Origin: Curtobacterium flaccumfaciens UCD-AKU
Lineage (GTDB): Bacteria; Actinomycetota; Actinomycetes; Actinomycetales; Microbacteriaceae
Length of the DNA: 55,296 nucleotides
Reading direction: 5' to 3'
NCBI RefSeq assembly: GCF_000349565.1
Contig: NZ_KB714611.1
Coordinates: 11,564-66,859, forward strand
Position numbers and translations under genes: made by a program. Positions 7,451 to 17,059 of the stretch are shown in pieces. The notes beneath the pieces are model-generated. The model saw only the letters and a list, made by a program, of their open reading frames with translations. It searched no databases and was not told where the DNA came from. The number at the start of each line of letters is the position of its first letter. The stretch's first letter is position 1.

Positions 7451-8710
7451 CTAGTGCTCCAGGAGCTCGGGGCGGAACCCGACCTCGTGCAGACGCTGGA
7501 TGACCTCTTGCGCGTGCTCGGGGCCGCGGGCCTCGATCGACAGGTCGAGCGCGACCTCGTTGATGACCAGGCCCTGCCCGTGGCGGGTGTGCAGCACCTC
7601 GACCACGTTCGCGCCGGCGTCCGAGATGACCTGGGCGACGCGGGACAGCTGGCCCGGGCGGTCCGGCAGCATGATGCGGATCCCGATGTACCGGGACGCT
7701 GCAACGAGACCGCGGGTGATCACGCGCTCCATCATCAGCGGGTCGATGTTGCCGCCGCTCAGCAGCACCACGGTGCGGCCGGTGTCGCGGACGGCGCCGG
7801 ACATGATCGCGGCGACGCCGACGGCCCCCGCGGCCTCGACCACGAGCTTGGCGCGCTCGAGCAGGACGAGCAGGGCGCGGGCGGTGTCGTCGTCCGAGAC
7901 GGTGACGATGTCGTCGACCAGGTCGCGGATGATCGGGAAGTTTAGGTCGCCGGGCCGCGCCACCGCGATCCCGTCGGAGATGGTCGGCTTCGTGGTGATC
8001 GTGACGGGTTCACCGGCGCGGATCGACGACGGGTAGGCAGCGGCGTTCTCGGCCTGCACGCCGATCACCCGGATCGGCCGACCGAGCCGTTCGGCCATGC
8101 CCTTGACCGCGAGTGCGATGCCGGAGATGACACCGCCGCCACCGATCGGCACCACCACGGTGTCGACGTCCGGCACCTGGTCGATGATCTCGAGGCCGAG
8201 CGTGCCCTGCCCCGCGATGACGGCCGGGTGGTCGAACGGCGGGATGAACACGGCACCGGTGTGGGCGGCGAAGTCCTTCGCGGCGCTCAACGCTTCTTCC
8301 ACGGAGTGGCCCCGCAGCACGACGTCGGCGCCGTAGTGGCGGGTGGCCTGCAGCTTCGGCAGGGCGACCCCGACCGGCGTGAAGATCGTCGCGGGGATCC
8401 CGAGCTCGCGCGCAGCGAGCGCGACGCCCTGCGCGTGGTTGCCGGCACTGGCGGCGACGACGCCCTTGGCGCGCTGTTCGGCGGACAGGGTGGAGAGCCG
8501 GTTGTAGGCACCGCGCACCTTGTACGCACCGGTGCGCTGCAGGTTCTCGCACTTCAGGTGCACCGGGGACCCGAGCAGTTCGGCGAGGAACTGCGACGTC
8601 TCCATCGGGGTGACTCGCGCGACGCCCTTGATGGTCTCGCGCGCCGCCTCGATGTCCGCGAGGGTCGGGATCGCGGTGAGCGTGTGCGGGGATGCGCTGG
8701 TGTCGGTCAC
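7451..8710 (-). CDS. ilvA: Threonine ammonia-lyase with ACT domain
   Basis: A 419-residue PLP enzyme converting threonine to 2-oxobutanoate, the first step to isoleucine, or threonine breakdown. The PLP lysine is K64 in TGAYKVRGAYN, and the phosphate-binding glycine loop is PIGGGGVISG. One C-terminal ACT domain (about 345-419) follows. A single ACT domain is typical of the shorter, less feedback-inhibited class rather than the two-ACT biosynthetic IlvA. The GTG start at 8710 lies 48 bp downstream of the AI-2E permease stop, so the two may be co-transcribed. Confidence 0.93.
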   Translation of the reverse strand: MTDTSASPHTLTAIPTLADIEAARETIKGVARVTPMETSQFLAELLGSPVHLKCENLQRTGAYKVRGAYNRLSTLSAEQRAKGVVAASAGNHAQGVALAARELGIPATIFTPVGVALPKLQATRHYGADVVLRGHSVEEALSAAKDFAAHTGAVFIPPFDHPAVIAGQGTLGLEIIDQVPDVDTVVVPIGGGGVISGIALAVKGMAERLGRPIRVIGVQAENAAAYPSSIRAGEPVTITTKPTISDGIAVARPGDLNFPIIRDLVDDIVTVSDDDTARALLVLLERAKLVVEAAGAVGVAAIMSGAVRDTGRTVVLLSGGNIDPLMMERVITRGLVAASRYIGIRIMLPDRPGQLSRVAQVISDAGANVVEVLHTRHGQGLVINEVALDLSIEARGPEHAQEVIQRLHEVGFRPELLEH

Positions 8711-8758
8711 TCCCCCATCATCGTCGTTCCGAGCCGCGGCGGCGAACTCGTGTGACGC

Positions 8759-10018
8759 TCAGTTGGTGCTGGCGGTGCCTTCTTCGGCCGAGGGACCGGC
8801 GTCGACACCCGGGGCCGGGACGTCGTCGCCGACCTTGTGCCGGCGCCGCCGGAGCAACTGGATCTGGCCGTGCTGCCCGCGCTTCGGCGTCGCTTCGAGC
8901 ACGTGGTCGGAGTCGAGCCGGCGCCAGCGGCCGCTCGCGATGGTGGTGACCATGGCGTTCAGCGTCGCGATCAGCGGCACGGCGAAGAAGGCTCCGGCGA
9001 TGCCGGCGAGACCCGACGCCGCGGTGACGCCGAGGACGACCGCGAGCGGGTGGACCTTGACCGCGTTGCCCATGACGAGGGGCTGCAGGATGTGCCCCTC
9101 GATCTGCTGCACGAGGAGCACGACGCCGAGGACCAGGACGGCGGCGAGGGGGCCGTTGAAGATCAGTGCGACGAACACCGCCAAGAAGCCCGTGACGATG
9201 GCGCCGACGACCGGGATGAAGGCGCCGAGGAAGACGAAGGCCGCGATCGGGATCACGAGCGGCATGCCACCGAAGAAGAGCCCGACGATGAAGGACCCCA
9301 GGCCGATGCCGACCGCGTCGACGAAGGCGACGAAGATCTGCACCCGGATGAAGCTCGTCAGGGTGATCCAGCCGGCGACACCGGCGCCGTCGACCGCTGC
9401 GCGCGCCTTCTTCGGGAACAGCCGGACGGACCAGCGCCAGACGTTCTTGCCGTCGATCAGCAGGAAGATCGTGGTGAACAGGGTGATGAAGAGCGCTGCG
9501 AACGCATGGGTTGCACCCGACCCGGCACTGGCGACACCGGACAGGATCGACGCGGAGTTGTCCTGCAGCCACTTCGTGCCGTCGTCGAGCCAGCCGTTGA
9601 CGTCGGTCTGGCTGATGCCGAACCCGGAGTTCAGGACGAAGTCCTTGATGTTGGCGTACTGGTCGATCGTCCGGTCACGCAGGGACGGGTACGACGCGAT
9701 CACCTGGTCGACGACGAGCCAGACCAGGGCACCCAGGGCCGCGACGCCGCCGAGCAGGCTCATGACGACCGCGAGCCACTTCGGCACGTGGTGGCGCTGC
9801 AGCCAGTTCGAGATCGGCACCAGGAGCGCCGAGACGACGATCCCGACCAGGAAGGGGATGAGGATTTCGCTGAAGACCGTGACCAGCCAGATGAAGACGG
9901 CGATCACACCCACGACGACGAGCGCTCGCCACGACCACGCACCGGCGATGCGGACGCCGATCGGGACCGATTCCTCGACCACGGGGTCGGGATGAGTCTG
10001 CTTGCTTCCCCATGCCAT
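8759..10018 (-). CDS. AI-2E family (PerM-type) transporter
   Basis: A 419-residue membrane protein of the AI-2E/PerM family. Paired N-terminal helices (about 28-80), a large soluble loop (about 95-155) and a C-terminal group of helices containing the family pattern GGMPLVIPIAAFVFLGAFIP are present, followed by a charged tail. Members have been linked to autoinducer-2 export or Na+/H+ antiport; the substrate cannot be told here. The start ATG 10018 is preceded by TACAAT and 6 nt, a leaderless promoter. It is divergent from the glycosylase gene. Confidence 0.87.
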   Translation of the reverse strand: MAWGSKQTHPDPVVEESVPIGVRIAGAWSWRALVVVGVIAVFIWLVTVFSEILIPFLVGIVVSALLVPISNWLQRHHVPKWLAVVMSLLGGVAALGALVWLVVDQVIASYPSLRDRTIDQYANIKDFVLNSGFGISQTDVNGWLDDGTKWLQDNSASILSGVASAGSGATHAFAALFITLFTTIFLLIDGKNVWRWSVRLFPKKARAAVDGAGVAGWITLTSFIRVQIFVAFVDAVGIGLGSFIVGLFFGGMPLVIPIAAFVFLGAFIPVVGAIVTGFLAVFVALIFNGPLAAVLVLGVVLLVQQIEGHILQPLVMGNAVKVHPLAVVLGVTAASGLAGIAGAFFAVPLIATLNAMVTTIASGRWRRLDSDHVLEATPKRGQHGQIQLLRRRRHKVGDDVPAPGVDAGPSAEEGTASTN

Positions 10019-10024
10019 GGCCTG

Positions 10025-10030
10025 ATTGTA
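10025..10030 (-). promoter_or_regulatory. Leaderless -10 box of the AI-2E transporter
   Basis: TACAAT on the minus strand lies 6 nt before ATG 10018. It is the best match to the TATAAT consensus among the leaderless starts in the window. Confidence 0.65.
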
Positions 10031-10098
10031 CCGACGTGCTTCCGGTCAGGTGCCAGATGCGGCATACGTGCATGGATCCTCGTGTCGGCGGCCTTCGG

Positions 10099-10104
10099 TA
10101 GCGT
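10099..10104 (+). promoter_or_regulatory. Leaderless -10 box of the YcaQ-like gene
   Basis: TAGCGT is followed by 6 nt and ATG 10111. With the box at 10025-10030 it makes a 92-bp divergent promoter region. Confidence 0.55.
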
Positions 10105-10110
10105 CGCCGC

Positions 10111-11406
10111 ATGCCCAGGTCGACGCTCTCCGCCGCCGAGGCCCGTCGGGTCGCACTCGCCGCACAGGGGTTCGGACGACCACCCGCCGACGCGGTGTCG
10201 ACACGTGCGGTGAACCCCGCGTTCGGGCGGCTCGGGCTGCTGCAGATCGACTCTGTCAACGTGTTCGAACGCAGCCACTACCTGCCGCTCTTCGCCCGGC
10301 TCGGCACCTACGACCGGTCGACGCTCGACCGGCTGACGCTCGGGCGGTCCGGCCCGTACACCGAGTACTGGGCGCACGAGGCCGCGTTCATCCCCCGCGA
10401 CGACCTGCGGCTGTTCCGGTGGCGGATGGACGCCCTGCGGGAGCGCGACGCCGGACCGACCCGGATCGACGGGGTCACCCGGACCGCTGCCGTCCGCCGC
10501 GAGCTGCACGCCCTGCTGCGGGCCGAGGGGCCGATGCCCGCCAGCGCGGTGGAGCACGAGTCGAACGTGCGACGTGGCCCCTGGTGGGGGTGGAGCGACG
10601 TGAAGCTCGGGCTCGAGCAGATGTTCCGGTGGGGCGAGACGGTCAGCGCCGGACGCGCCGGGTTCGAGCGCGTCTACGCCCTGCCCGAGCAGGTGCTGCC
10701 CGACGGCTTCCTCGAGACCGCTCCGGCACGCGCCGACGCCGTGCTCGAACTCGTGCGTCGGGCATCGCGCGCGCTCGGTGTCGGCACCCGAGCGGACATC
10801 GCGGACTACTACCGACTGCGCTCCGACGACACCGCCGCCGCGATCGCCGCACTCGCCGCCGCCGGGGAACTCGTCCCGGTGCGGGTCGAGGGCTGGGGCG
10901 AGCGGGCCTGGCTCCACGCCGATGCGCGGGTACCCCGGCAGCTGACGGCGGACGCGGTGCTGAGCCCCTTCGACCCGGTCGTCTGGTTCCGACGGCGGGC
11001 CGAGCGGATGTACGGCTTCCACTACCGGATCGAGATCTACACGCCGGCGCCGAAGCGGGTGTTCGGCTACTACGTGCTCCCGGTGCTGCAGGACGACCGG
11101 CTCGTCGGTCGGATCGACCTGAAGAGCGACCGGCAGCGGGGCGTGCTCCGGGTCCGGACCGCGTGGCAGGAACCCGGCGAGCACCTGGACCCCGAGCGAC
11201 TCGCCGAGACCCTGCGGCGGACCGCGAGCTGGCAGGGCCTGGGGGCGATCGAGGTGACCGATCGTGGCACCGCAGCACCTGCCGTTGCCGGAGCGCTCGG
11301 TCTCCCCCTGGTGCCGCACGTGTCCGCGGACGACACGGATGCGGCTCAGCCGGTCGCGCGTGCCGAGCAGGACGCGGCAGTCGACGACGCTGGTGACGCT
11401 CGCTGA
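10111..11406 (+). CDS. YcaQ/AlkZ-like winged-helix DNA glycosylase
   Basis: A 431-residue member of the HTH_42 (YcaQ, AlkX, AlkZ) family, monofunctional glycosylases that excise bulky alkylated bases and unhook interstrand crosslinks. The catalytic motif Q-x-D is present as LLQIDSVNVFERSHYLP near residues 47-63. Downstream are winged-helix repeats and the conserved block PFDPVVWFRRR...RIEIYTP. A tail after about residue 400 is Asp/Ala-rich and not conserved in the family. Only 4 bp separate its stop from that of the convergent htpX-like gene. Confidence 0.87.
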   Translation: MPRSTLSAAEARRVALAAQGFGRPPADAVSTRAVNPAFGRLGLLQIDSVNVFERSHYLPLFARLGTYDRSTLDRLTLGRSGPYTEYWAHEAAFIPRDDLRLFRWRMDALRERDAGPTRIDGVTRTAAVRRELHALLRAEGPMPASAVEHESNVRRGPWWGWSDVKLGLEQMFRWGETVSAGRAGFERVYALPEQVLPDGFLETAPARADAVLELVRRASRALGVGTRADIADYYRLRSDDTAAAIAALAAAGELVPVRVEGWGERAWLHADARVPRQLTADAVLSPFDPVVWFRRRAERMYGFHYRIEIYTPAPKRVFGYYVLPVLQDDRLVGRIDLKSDRQRGVLRVRTAWQEPGEHLDPERLAETLRRTASWQGLGAIEVTDRGTAAPAVAGALGLPLVPHVSADDTDAAQPVARAEQDAAVDDAGDAR

Positions 11407-11410
11407 CCCG

Positions 11411-12313
11411 TCAGAACCGCTCGGCGTTCGCGCGCAGACGAGCGATGCGGTCGGGCAGCGGCGGGTGCGTCGAGAACAGCCGGTCCATCACCCCGGGGCG
11501 CATCGGGTCGGCGATCCACAGGTGCGCCATCGAGGAGTTCTGCGTCTGCACCGGACGGCCGTACGCCCCGAGCTTCTCGAGCGCCCGCGCCAGGCCCTCG
11601 GGGTACCGCGTGGTCATCACGCCCGTCGCGTCCGCCAGGTACTCGCGCTGCCGGGACACCGCGGCTTGCACGCCCGCCGCGGCGATCGGGGCCACGACGA
11701 CGGCGGCGATGCCGGCGATCAACAGGACCGGGTTGGCGCTGCCGCCGTTGTCCGAGTTGCGGTTCCGCCCGCCGGACAGACCGCTGAAGACCGAGATGCG
11801 GAGCAGGATGTCGGCGATGAATCCGACGGCCACGACGAGACCGAAGACCATCGTGGACACCCGGATGTCGTAGTTGCGGACGTGCCCGAGCTCGTGCGCC
11901 ATCACGCCCTGCAGCTCCTGGTCGTCCATGAGCTCGAGCAGCCCGGTCGTCGCCGCGACGACCGCGTGCTCGGGGTCCCGCCCGGTGGCGAAGGCGTTCG
12001 GGGCGGGGTCGGGGATGACGAACACCCGGGGCATCGGCATGCCGGTCGAGATGGCCAGGTTCTCGACGGTGCGCCAGAGTCGCGGCTCGGCGGCCCGGTC
12101 GATCTCGATCCCACCCGCGATGGCGGTGGCCTGTCGTGCCGCCAGGAAGTACTGCAGCACGGCGTAGCCCAGTGCGACCACCAGGACGATGAACCCGATC
12201 GAGACGTTCCCGGCGAGGTACCCGCCGAGGAACCCGAGCGCACCGATGATCAGCAGGAACACCAGGACGATGACGACGGTGTTCCGCTTGTTCCGCGCGA
12301 TGGCGCTGTACAC
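11411..12313 (-). CDS. htpX: M48-family membrane zinc metalloprotease (HtpX-like)
   Basis: A 300-residue membrane protease for quality control of membrane proteins. Two N-terminal helices lie within residues 12-57. The zinc motif HELGH is at 140-144, and the third ligand comes from REYLAD further on. A hydrophobic segment follows HELGH. Family length is typical. It is 19 bp downstream of lemA, an association known for M48 proteases and LemA proteins, so the two form an operon. The start is GTG 12313. Confidence 0.92.
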   Translation of the reverse strand: MYSAIARNKRNTVVIVLVFLLIIGALGFLGGYLAGNVSIGFIVLVVALGYAVLQYFLAARQATAIAGGIEIDRAAEPRLWRTVENLAISTGMPMPRVFVIPDPAPNAFATGRDPEHAVVAATTGLLELMDDQELQGVMAHELGHVRNYDIRVSTMVFGLVVAVGFIADILLRISVFSGLSGGRNRNSDNGGSANPVLLIAGIAAVVVAPIAAAGVQAAVSRQREYLADATGVMTTRYPEGLARALEKLGAYGRPVQTQNSSMAHLWIADPMRPGVMDRLFSTHPPLPDRIARLRANAERF

Positions 12314-12332
12314 GTCGGCTCCGACGCTGGGG

Positions 12333-12914
12333 TCAGAACTGGACGCGCGGCGGCTCGGCGATGGCCGCCGGCTCGTTCGTCTCGAAGAACGTGGCCTCGG
12401 TGAAGCCGCGGTTCTTCGCGAACGTGGAGTTCGGGAACACCCGGATCTTCGTGTTCAGCTCGCGCACGCCACCGTTGTAGAACCGTCGAGCGGCCTGGAT
12501 CTTGTCCTCGGTGTCGACGAGCTCGGACTGCAGCTGCAGGAAGTTCTGGCTCGACTGCAACTGCGGGTACCCCTCGGCCACCGCGAAGACGCTCTTCAGT
12601 GCCTTCTGCATGTGTCCCTCGGCAGCGGAGGCCGTGTCTGCGTCACCGGCCGACAGGGTCTCGGCGCGGGCCTTCGTCACGTCGTCGAAGACCGCCTTCT
12701 CGTGCGTGGCGTACCCCTTGACGGTGTCGACGATCGTGGGGATGAGGTCGGCGCGGCGCTTCAGCTGCACCGAGATGTCGCTCCAGGCTTCGTCGACCCG
12801 GACCTTGAGCGTGACGAGGGCGTTGTACGTCACCCAGAGGTAGATCCCGATGATCACCAGGATGACCACCACCACTCCGACGACGATGAGCGTCGTGACG
12901 AGTCCGGTGTCCAT
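12333..12914 (-). CDS. lemA: LemA family protein
   Basis: A 193-residue LemA protein: one N-terminal membrane helix (about 6-28) followed by a long helical bundle. The family patterns YNALVTLKVRVDEAWSDI and KRRADLIPTIVDTVKGYA are present. The function is not settled; LemA proteins are often encoded with M48 proteases, as here. ATG 12914 has AAAGGAG 9 nt upstream. A likely -10 box (TAGACT, 12978-12983 minus) gives a leader of about 55 nt. Confidence 0.93.
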   Translation of the reverse strand: MDTGLVTTLIVVGVVVVILVIIGIYLWVTYNALVTLKVRVDEAWSDISVQLKRRADLIPTIVDTVKGYATHEKAVFDDVTKARAETLSAGDADTASAAEGHMQKALKSVFAVAEGYPQLQSSQNFLQLQSELVDTEDKIQAARRFYNGGVRELNTKIRVFPNSTFAKNRGFTEATFFETNEPAAIAEPPRVQF

Positions 12915-12977
12915 GCGGGCGTACTCCTTTGCGCGTCGGGATCCGCGGTGCTGCGATGGCCTGAACGGCCGTCGTGA

Positions 12978-12983
12978 AGTCTA
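12978..12983 (-). promoter_or_regulatory. Putative -10 box of the lemA-htpX operon
   Basis: TAGACT on the minus strand, about 65 nt before the lemA ATG. A small dyad TGCAGACTGCA lies just upstream at about 12988-12998. No good -35 hexamer is visible. Confidence 0.4.
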
Positions 12984-13123
12984 TCGATGCAGTCTGCATG
13001 CTCCGTTCGCTGAGCAGTGTTCACGGCCGATTCCCGAGTCACGCACACCGCGCATTCGGACTGCTGCCCGATCCGCAACCTCATCCGCGAGGTGTATTGA
13101 CCAGAGGCGCTCGATCCCGTGGG

Positions 13124-15565
13124 ATGGGTCCGGTGAACACGCGCGGGGACAACGTGGACGAAGGGGCCGTCGGGGGCGACGGCCCTCGTCGTCGACCCCG
13201 CTTCGCCCTGCTCGCAGCGGCGACGACGGTCCTCGTCGCGGCCCTCCTCGGTGCCGCGGCAGCACCGGCCGTCGCGGTCGCCGTGACTGCGGAGCCCCAG
13301 GCCGCCGCGGCTGCGGAACCCCGAGCCGCAGCGGCTCCCACGGACGCGTCCCCGCCCACGGCCGAGCCGACGGCGAGTCCCGATCCGAGCGAGATCGCGC
13401 CGCCGAGCACGGGCCGACCGGGCGCTCCGTTGCCGACCCCCACGCGTCCGGCCGTGCGGCCCACGATCGCGGATCCCGGTGACGTCACGACGGGCACCAC
13501 CCGCTTCCACGGCACCGGCACGCCGGGGCACAGCGTCCGGGTGTCCGGTCCGACCGCGACCGGTTCGTCCGGGTGCACGGCCCGGGTGGGGTCCGACGGA
13601 TCCTGGGCATGCCTCGGCACCGTCCGGTCCGGCCCGCAGCAGGTCTTCACGGTGCGTGACCTCGTCGCCACCGGACTCCCCGTCGCGAACGCTCCGGCCT
13701 CGGACGTCATCGTCCCGCCGACCCTGCAGGCTGCCGGCCCCACCGGCGGCACCGTGTCCGGCACCGGGTTCCCCGGATCGACGGTGACGCTGTCGGTGTC
13801 CGGGTCCACGACCGAGCAGACCGCCCTGGTCGGCCCGGACGGTCGGTGGGTCGCAGCACTCGGCACCCGAGCGGACGGCCGGTTCACCGTGACCGCCTCG
13901 CAGACGGCCAGTACCGCGCGCGGCTACCGGTCCGACCTGCGGAGCGCGGCATCGGCGCCCGTGACGGTCACGGTCGACCGCACCGCACCGGCTGCCCCGC
14001 GCATCACGACGCCGGACGACGGCCAGCGGATCGGCACCCGGTCGACGACGGTGACCGGCACCGGCGAGCCCGGCGCTCGCGTGACGGTGTACGTCGATCG
14101 TGCTCCGGTGTGCGGCGTGGTGGTGGGGACGGACGCCTCGTGGTCGTGCTCCACCGCGGGATCGACCCTGCGCGCCGGCGAGCACCGGCTCACCGCGACG
14201 CAGCACGACGCTGCGGGCAACTACTCCCGGTCCTCGGCCGCCGTGCGGGTCACGGCGGGATCCGCGACGACGGCGCCGACCGGCACACCGACCCCGGGCG
14301 CGACGGACACCCCGGGGGGCCCCGGAGGGCCGACGCCGGGCTCCGACGCGACGGCGGGCACCCCCGGCACGGCGGGCACCGGCGTCGATGGCACGCCCGG
14401 CGCTGGCACGCCCGGCACCGGCACCGGCACCGGAACGGACAGCGGCAACCACGGCAACGGTGGCAACGGCCCCACGGCCGGCGGTGGCTCAGGCAGCGGC
14501 AGTGGCAGTGGCAGTGGCAGTGGCTCCGGCACCGGTAGCCCGGCCGGCGTCGGCAGCGCCGGAGGACACACCGACTGGTCCGGCCCCGCCGGCGACTGGA
14601 CCGCGGCGACCTCCTACGACGGCACCGTCCCGACCATCCAGGCCGCGTTCTCGTGGCGGACCGTCCTGGTCGCCACCGCCGTCGCAGCCGGGTTCCTCCT
14701 GTTGATCGCCGCGCCGCTGGCGCTGGTGGCCGCCGTCGCCCGCGGCCGTCTCCGGTCGCCGTTCGCCGGGCTCCTCGGCCGCAACCGCTCCCGGTCCGAC
14801 CGTGCCCGGGGCGACGACGTCCTGCCGACCTGGGCATCCATCACCATCGCGGTGTCCATCGCGGCCCTCTGCACCCTGCTCGGCGTCGGTGTCGAGCTCG
14901 AGGCCCGGTACGCCCGTCTGGCGATCGCGGTCCTCGCCGGTACCGCGGTCCTGACCGCCGCGGTCGTGTTCGCCACACGGTGGGCAGCGGGCACCGACCA
15001 CCGGACCATCGGCTTCCGGGTGTCGCCGTGGCTGGTGCTCGCGGCGCTCGTGGCCTGCGGCATCACGCGCGTGGCAGACCTCTCCCCCGCCCTCATCGTC
15101 GGCGTCGTACTCGTCCCGTCGGGCAGGCCCGGTCTGGGCACCGGCCCGCTCCGCCTCGGCACCGGGATCGCCGCGAGCGCCCGGGGAGCGACCTGGCGGG
15201 TGCTGGCCCTGCTCGGTCTCGCGGCGGTCGGCTGGGTGCTGCACAGCCTGCTCGCCGGCGGGGGCTTCTGGGTGTCGCTCGGGTCGGAGTTCGCCATCAC
15301 GCTGTGCGTCGGCGGCCTGGGTGCCGTGGTCGCGACCCTGCTGCCCGTCACCGGGTCCGCCGGCAGCGCGCTGCTCGCCGCTTCGCGCGGTCGGTACGTC
15401 GCGCTCGCGGTGGTCGCCGTGGCGCTGACCACGGCCGTCTACTCGGGGACCACCGGGACGCACGCCGCCCCGGTACTGCTCGTCGGGATCGCCGCAGCGT
15501 GCGTGGCGGCCGCGATCGCGGCCCTGGTCTGGCTGCGCACCGAGCGGCGCGCGGCGCGCGTCTGA
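13124..15565 (+). CDS. Ig-like surface protein with C-terminal polytopic membrane domain
   Basis: I do not recognise this protein as a whole. About 813 residues from ATG 13124; GTG 13133 is also possible. In order: a hydrophobic N-terminal segment (about 27-54, signal or anchor), a Pro/Ala/Thr-rich stretch, three repeats of about 80-90 residues with bacterial Ig-like features (motifs VSGTGFPGSTVTLSV and VTGTGEPGARVTVYV, each ending in a GRW/GSW-type strand), a Gly/Ser/Thr/Pro-rich linker (about 375-460) encoded partly by a GGCAGT hexanucleotide run at about 14493-14522, then seven or so membrane helices to the end. The Ig repeats should lie outside the cell. An adhesin or sensor role is only a guess. 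Flanked by lemA (divergent) and thrE (convergent). Confidence 0.75.
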   Translation: MGPVNTRGDNVDEGAVGGDGPRRRPRFALLAAATTVLVAALLGAAAAPAVAVAVTAEPQAAAAAEPRAAAAPTDASPPTAEPTASPDPSEIAPPSTGRPGAPLPTPTRPAVRPTIADPGDVTTGTTRFHGTGTPGHSVRVSGPTATGSSGCTARVGSDGSWACLGTVRSGPQQVFTVRDLVATGLPVANAPASDVIVPPTLQAAGPTGGTVSGTGFPGSTVTLSVSGSTTEQTALVGPDGRWVAALGTRADGRFTVTASQTASTARGYRSDLRSAASAPVTVTVDRTAPAAPRITTPDDGQRIGTRSTTVTGTGEPGARVTVYVDRAPVCGVVVGTDASWSCSTAGSTLRAGEHRLTATQHDAAGNYSRSSAAVRVTAGSATTAPTGTPTPGATDTPGGPGGPTPGSDATAGTPGTAGTGVDGTPGAGTPGTGTGTGTDSGNHGNGGNGPTAGGGSGSGSGSGSGSGSGTGSPAGVGSAGGHTDWSGPAGDWTAATSYDGTVPTIQAAFSWRTVLVATAVAAGFLLLIAAPLALVAAVARGRLRSPFAGLLGRNRSRSDRARGDDVLPTWASITIAVSIAALCTLLGVGVELEARYARLAIAVLAGTAVLTAAVVFATRWAAGTDHRTIGFRVSPWLVLAALVACGITRVADLSPALIVGVVLVPSGRPGLGTGPLRLGTGIAASARGATWRVLALLGLAAVGWVLHSLLAGGGFWVSLGSEFAITLCVGGLGAVVATLLPVTGSAGSALLAASRGRYVALAVVAVALTTAVYSGTTGTHAAPVLLVGIAAACVAAAIAALVWLRTERRAARV

Positions 15566-15615
15566 AACGAGCCCGGCCTCCCGACCGGGTCCGCTGGTCG
15601 CGTCACGACGGTGCT

Positions 15616-15672
15616 CGGACGGCGACGGCCTGGAGGCCCGTGGTGACGCCGCCCCACGCCTGCCGTCCGTCA
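15616..15672. repeat. Diverged hairpin repeat between convergent genes
   Basis: GGCCTGGAGGCCCGTGG followed by CCCACGCCTGCCGTCCGT forms an imperfect copy of the dispersed hairpin family, and a half copy (CCGGCCTCCCGACCGGG) precedes it near 15571. It lies between the stops of the Ig-like protein and the ThrE-type exporter, and its right end overlaps the exporter stop codon region. Confidence 0.55.
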
Positions 15673-17010
15673 GCCGGTCGCGTCCACCGCGCGCCGGGGC
15701 GCGTTGCGGGCGAAGAGGCCGGGCAGCAGCCCGCCGATCTTCGTCCCGATGCACAGGCTGACGAAGGTCGCGAGCGGAGTGGCGAGCGCCTCGGGGTCGA
15801 AGGTGGCCACCGCCACCAGCCCGACCGTCCCCGGCACGAGCAGCAGGAACGCCGGGAAGAACGACACCGTCGCCGGGATCGCCGGCACCAGCCGCTCGAG
15901 CAACCGTGTCGCGACGAAGAGCAGCGCCGCTGCGGCACCGGTCGCGACGACACTGCCCCAGAGCGGCGTCGTCCCGCTCACCACGGCGTAGGCGGTGACC
16001 ATGACCGCCACCGACACGAGCGTCAGGCGCCACCCGGACCGGAACACCAGGCCGAGTCCGACCGCGAGCACCACGACCGCCACCCACGAGACCCAGTAGA
16101 CCGGCACGGCCTCCCAGCCGGCCAGGTCCGTGCCGACGCCCGCGACCTCGCCCACGAGCGCTGCCGACGACGGGTCCACGTGCAGCCCGGTCAGGGCACT
16201 GCCCGACGCGATGCCGGCGGCCATGAAGCCGAGCATGATGAGGCCCTGCACCAGTCGCGACGACCCGGTGACGATGTCCGCGGCGGTGAGTTCGAGCAGG
16301 GCATTGGTGATGAGGGCGCCGGGGACGAACACCGCCACCGGAGCGCACACGGCGAAGAGCGGGACCTGCTCGAACCCGGCACCCGCGGCGACGAGGCCGA
16401 CGATGGCCGTCGACACGAACGCGGCCAGGAACGGGATGATCGCCACGGCCTCACGGAAGCGCCGGAGGACCAGGCCGATCACCCCGACCAGCCCACCGAC
16501 GACGAGCGCCAGGACGATCGCCCACCACGGGCAGCGGAACACGACGGCCAGACCGGCCGAGGTCAGGGCGTTGCCGAGGATCCACGGCAGGGCGGGCGGC
16601 GGGACGGTGCCGGCGCGGATGGCCCGGACGCGGGCGGGGATCTCGGCGAGGGCGATGGAGCCGCTCTCGAGCCCGAGCACCACGCGGTTCGCACGAGCCG
16701 CCTGGCGGGAGGACAGTTCGATGCCCTCGGCGTTGACGATGGTGGCGGCGCCGGTGGAGACCTCGCTCACCATCACCAGGGCGGGCAGGACGCCGATCGC
16801 GAGCGTCGGTCCGACCCCGGCGGCGTCCCGGGCCTTCTCGAGCGCCGACCGGACGTCGGTGACGGAGCTGCCGGCGTCCAGGAGCAGCGCACCGAGGGTG
16901 CCGAGGAGCATGCCGACCGGGACGCTCTCGCCGTCGACGACCTCGACGTGGGCCTCCGGTCGGCGGAGGGCGTTCTGCAGGTTGGCGAGTGCGCTTCCGA
17001 GTCCGACCAC
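15670..17010 (-). CDS. Threonine/serine exporter family protein (ThrE type)
   Basis: A 446-residue fused ThrE protein. The N-terminal half carries the family motif region (GVLPALVMVS, GLESGSIALAEI) and several helices; the C-terminal half (about 290-446) is the second membrane domain ending in FFPAFLLLVPG. ThrE of Corynebacterium exports threonine and serine using the proton gradient. GTG 17010 is the only suitable start before the conserved region; TAGCAT ends 8 nt upstream, so it may be leaderless. The frame upstream of it runs into tRNA sequence. Confidence 0.87.
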   Translation of the reverse strand: MVGLGSALANLQNALRRPEAHVEVVDGESVPVGMLLGTLGALLLDAGSSVTDVRSALEKARDAAGVGPTLAIGVLPALVMVSEVSTGAATIVNAEGIELSSRQAARANRVVLGLESGSIALAEIPARVRAIRAGTVPPPALPWILGNALTSAGLAVVFRCPWWAIVLALVVGGLVGVIGLVLRRFREAVAIIPFLAAFVSTAIVGLVAAGAGFEQVPLFAVCAPVAVFVPGALITNALLELTAADIVTGSSRLVQGLIMLGFMAAGIASGSALTGLHVDPSSAALVGEVAGVGTDLAGWEAVPVYWVSWVAVVVLAVGLGLVFRSGWRLTLVSVAVMVTAYAVVSGTTPLWGSVVATGAAAALLFVATRLLERLVPAIPATVSFFPAFLLLVPGTVGLVAVATFDPEALATPLATFVSLCIGTKIGGLLPGLFARNAPRRAVDATG

Positions 17011-17059
17011 GATCGTCGATGCTACTGGTCGCGCGGGTTCCGCGGGGTGCGCGGTAATT

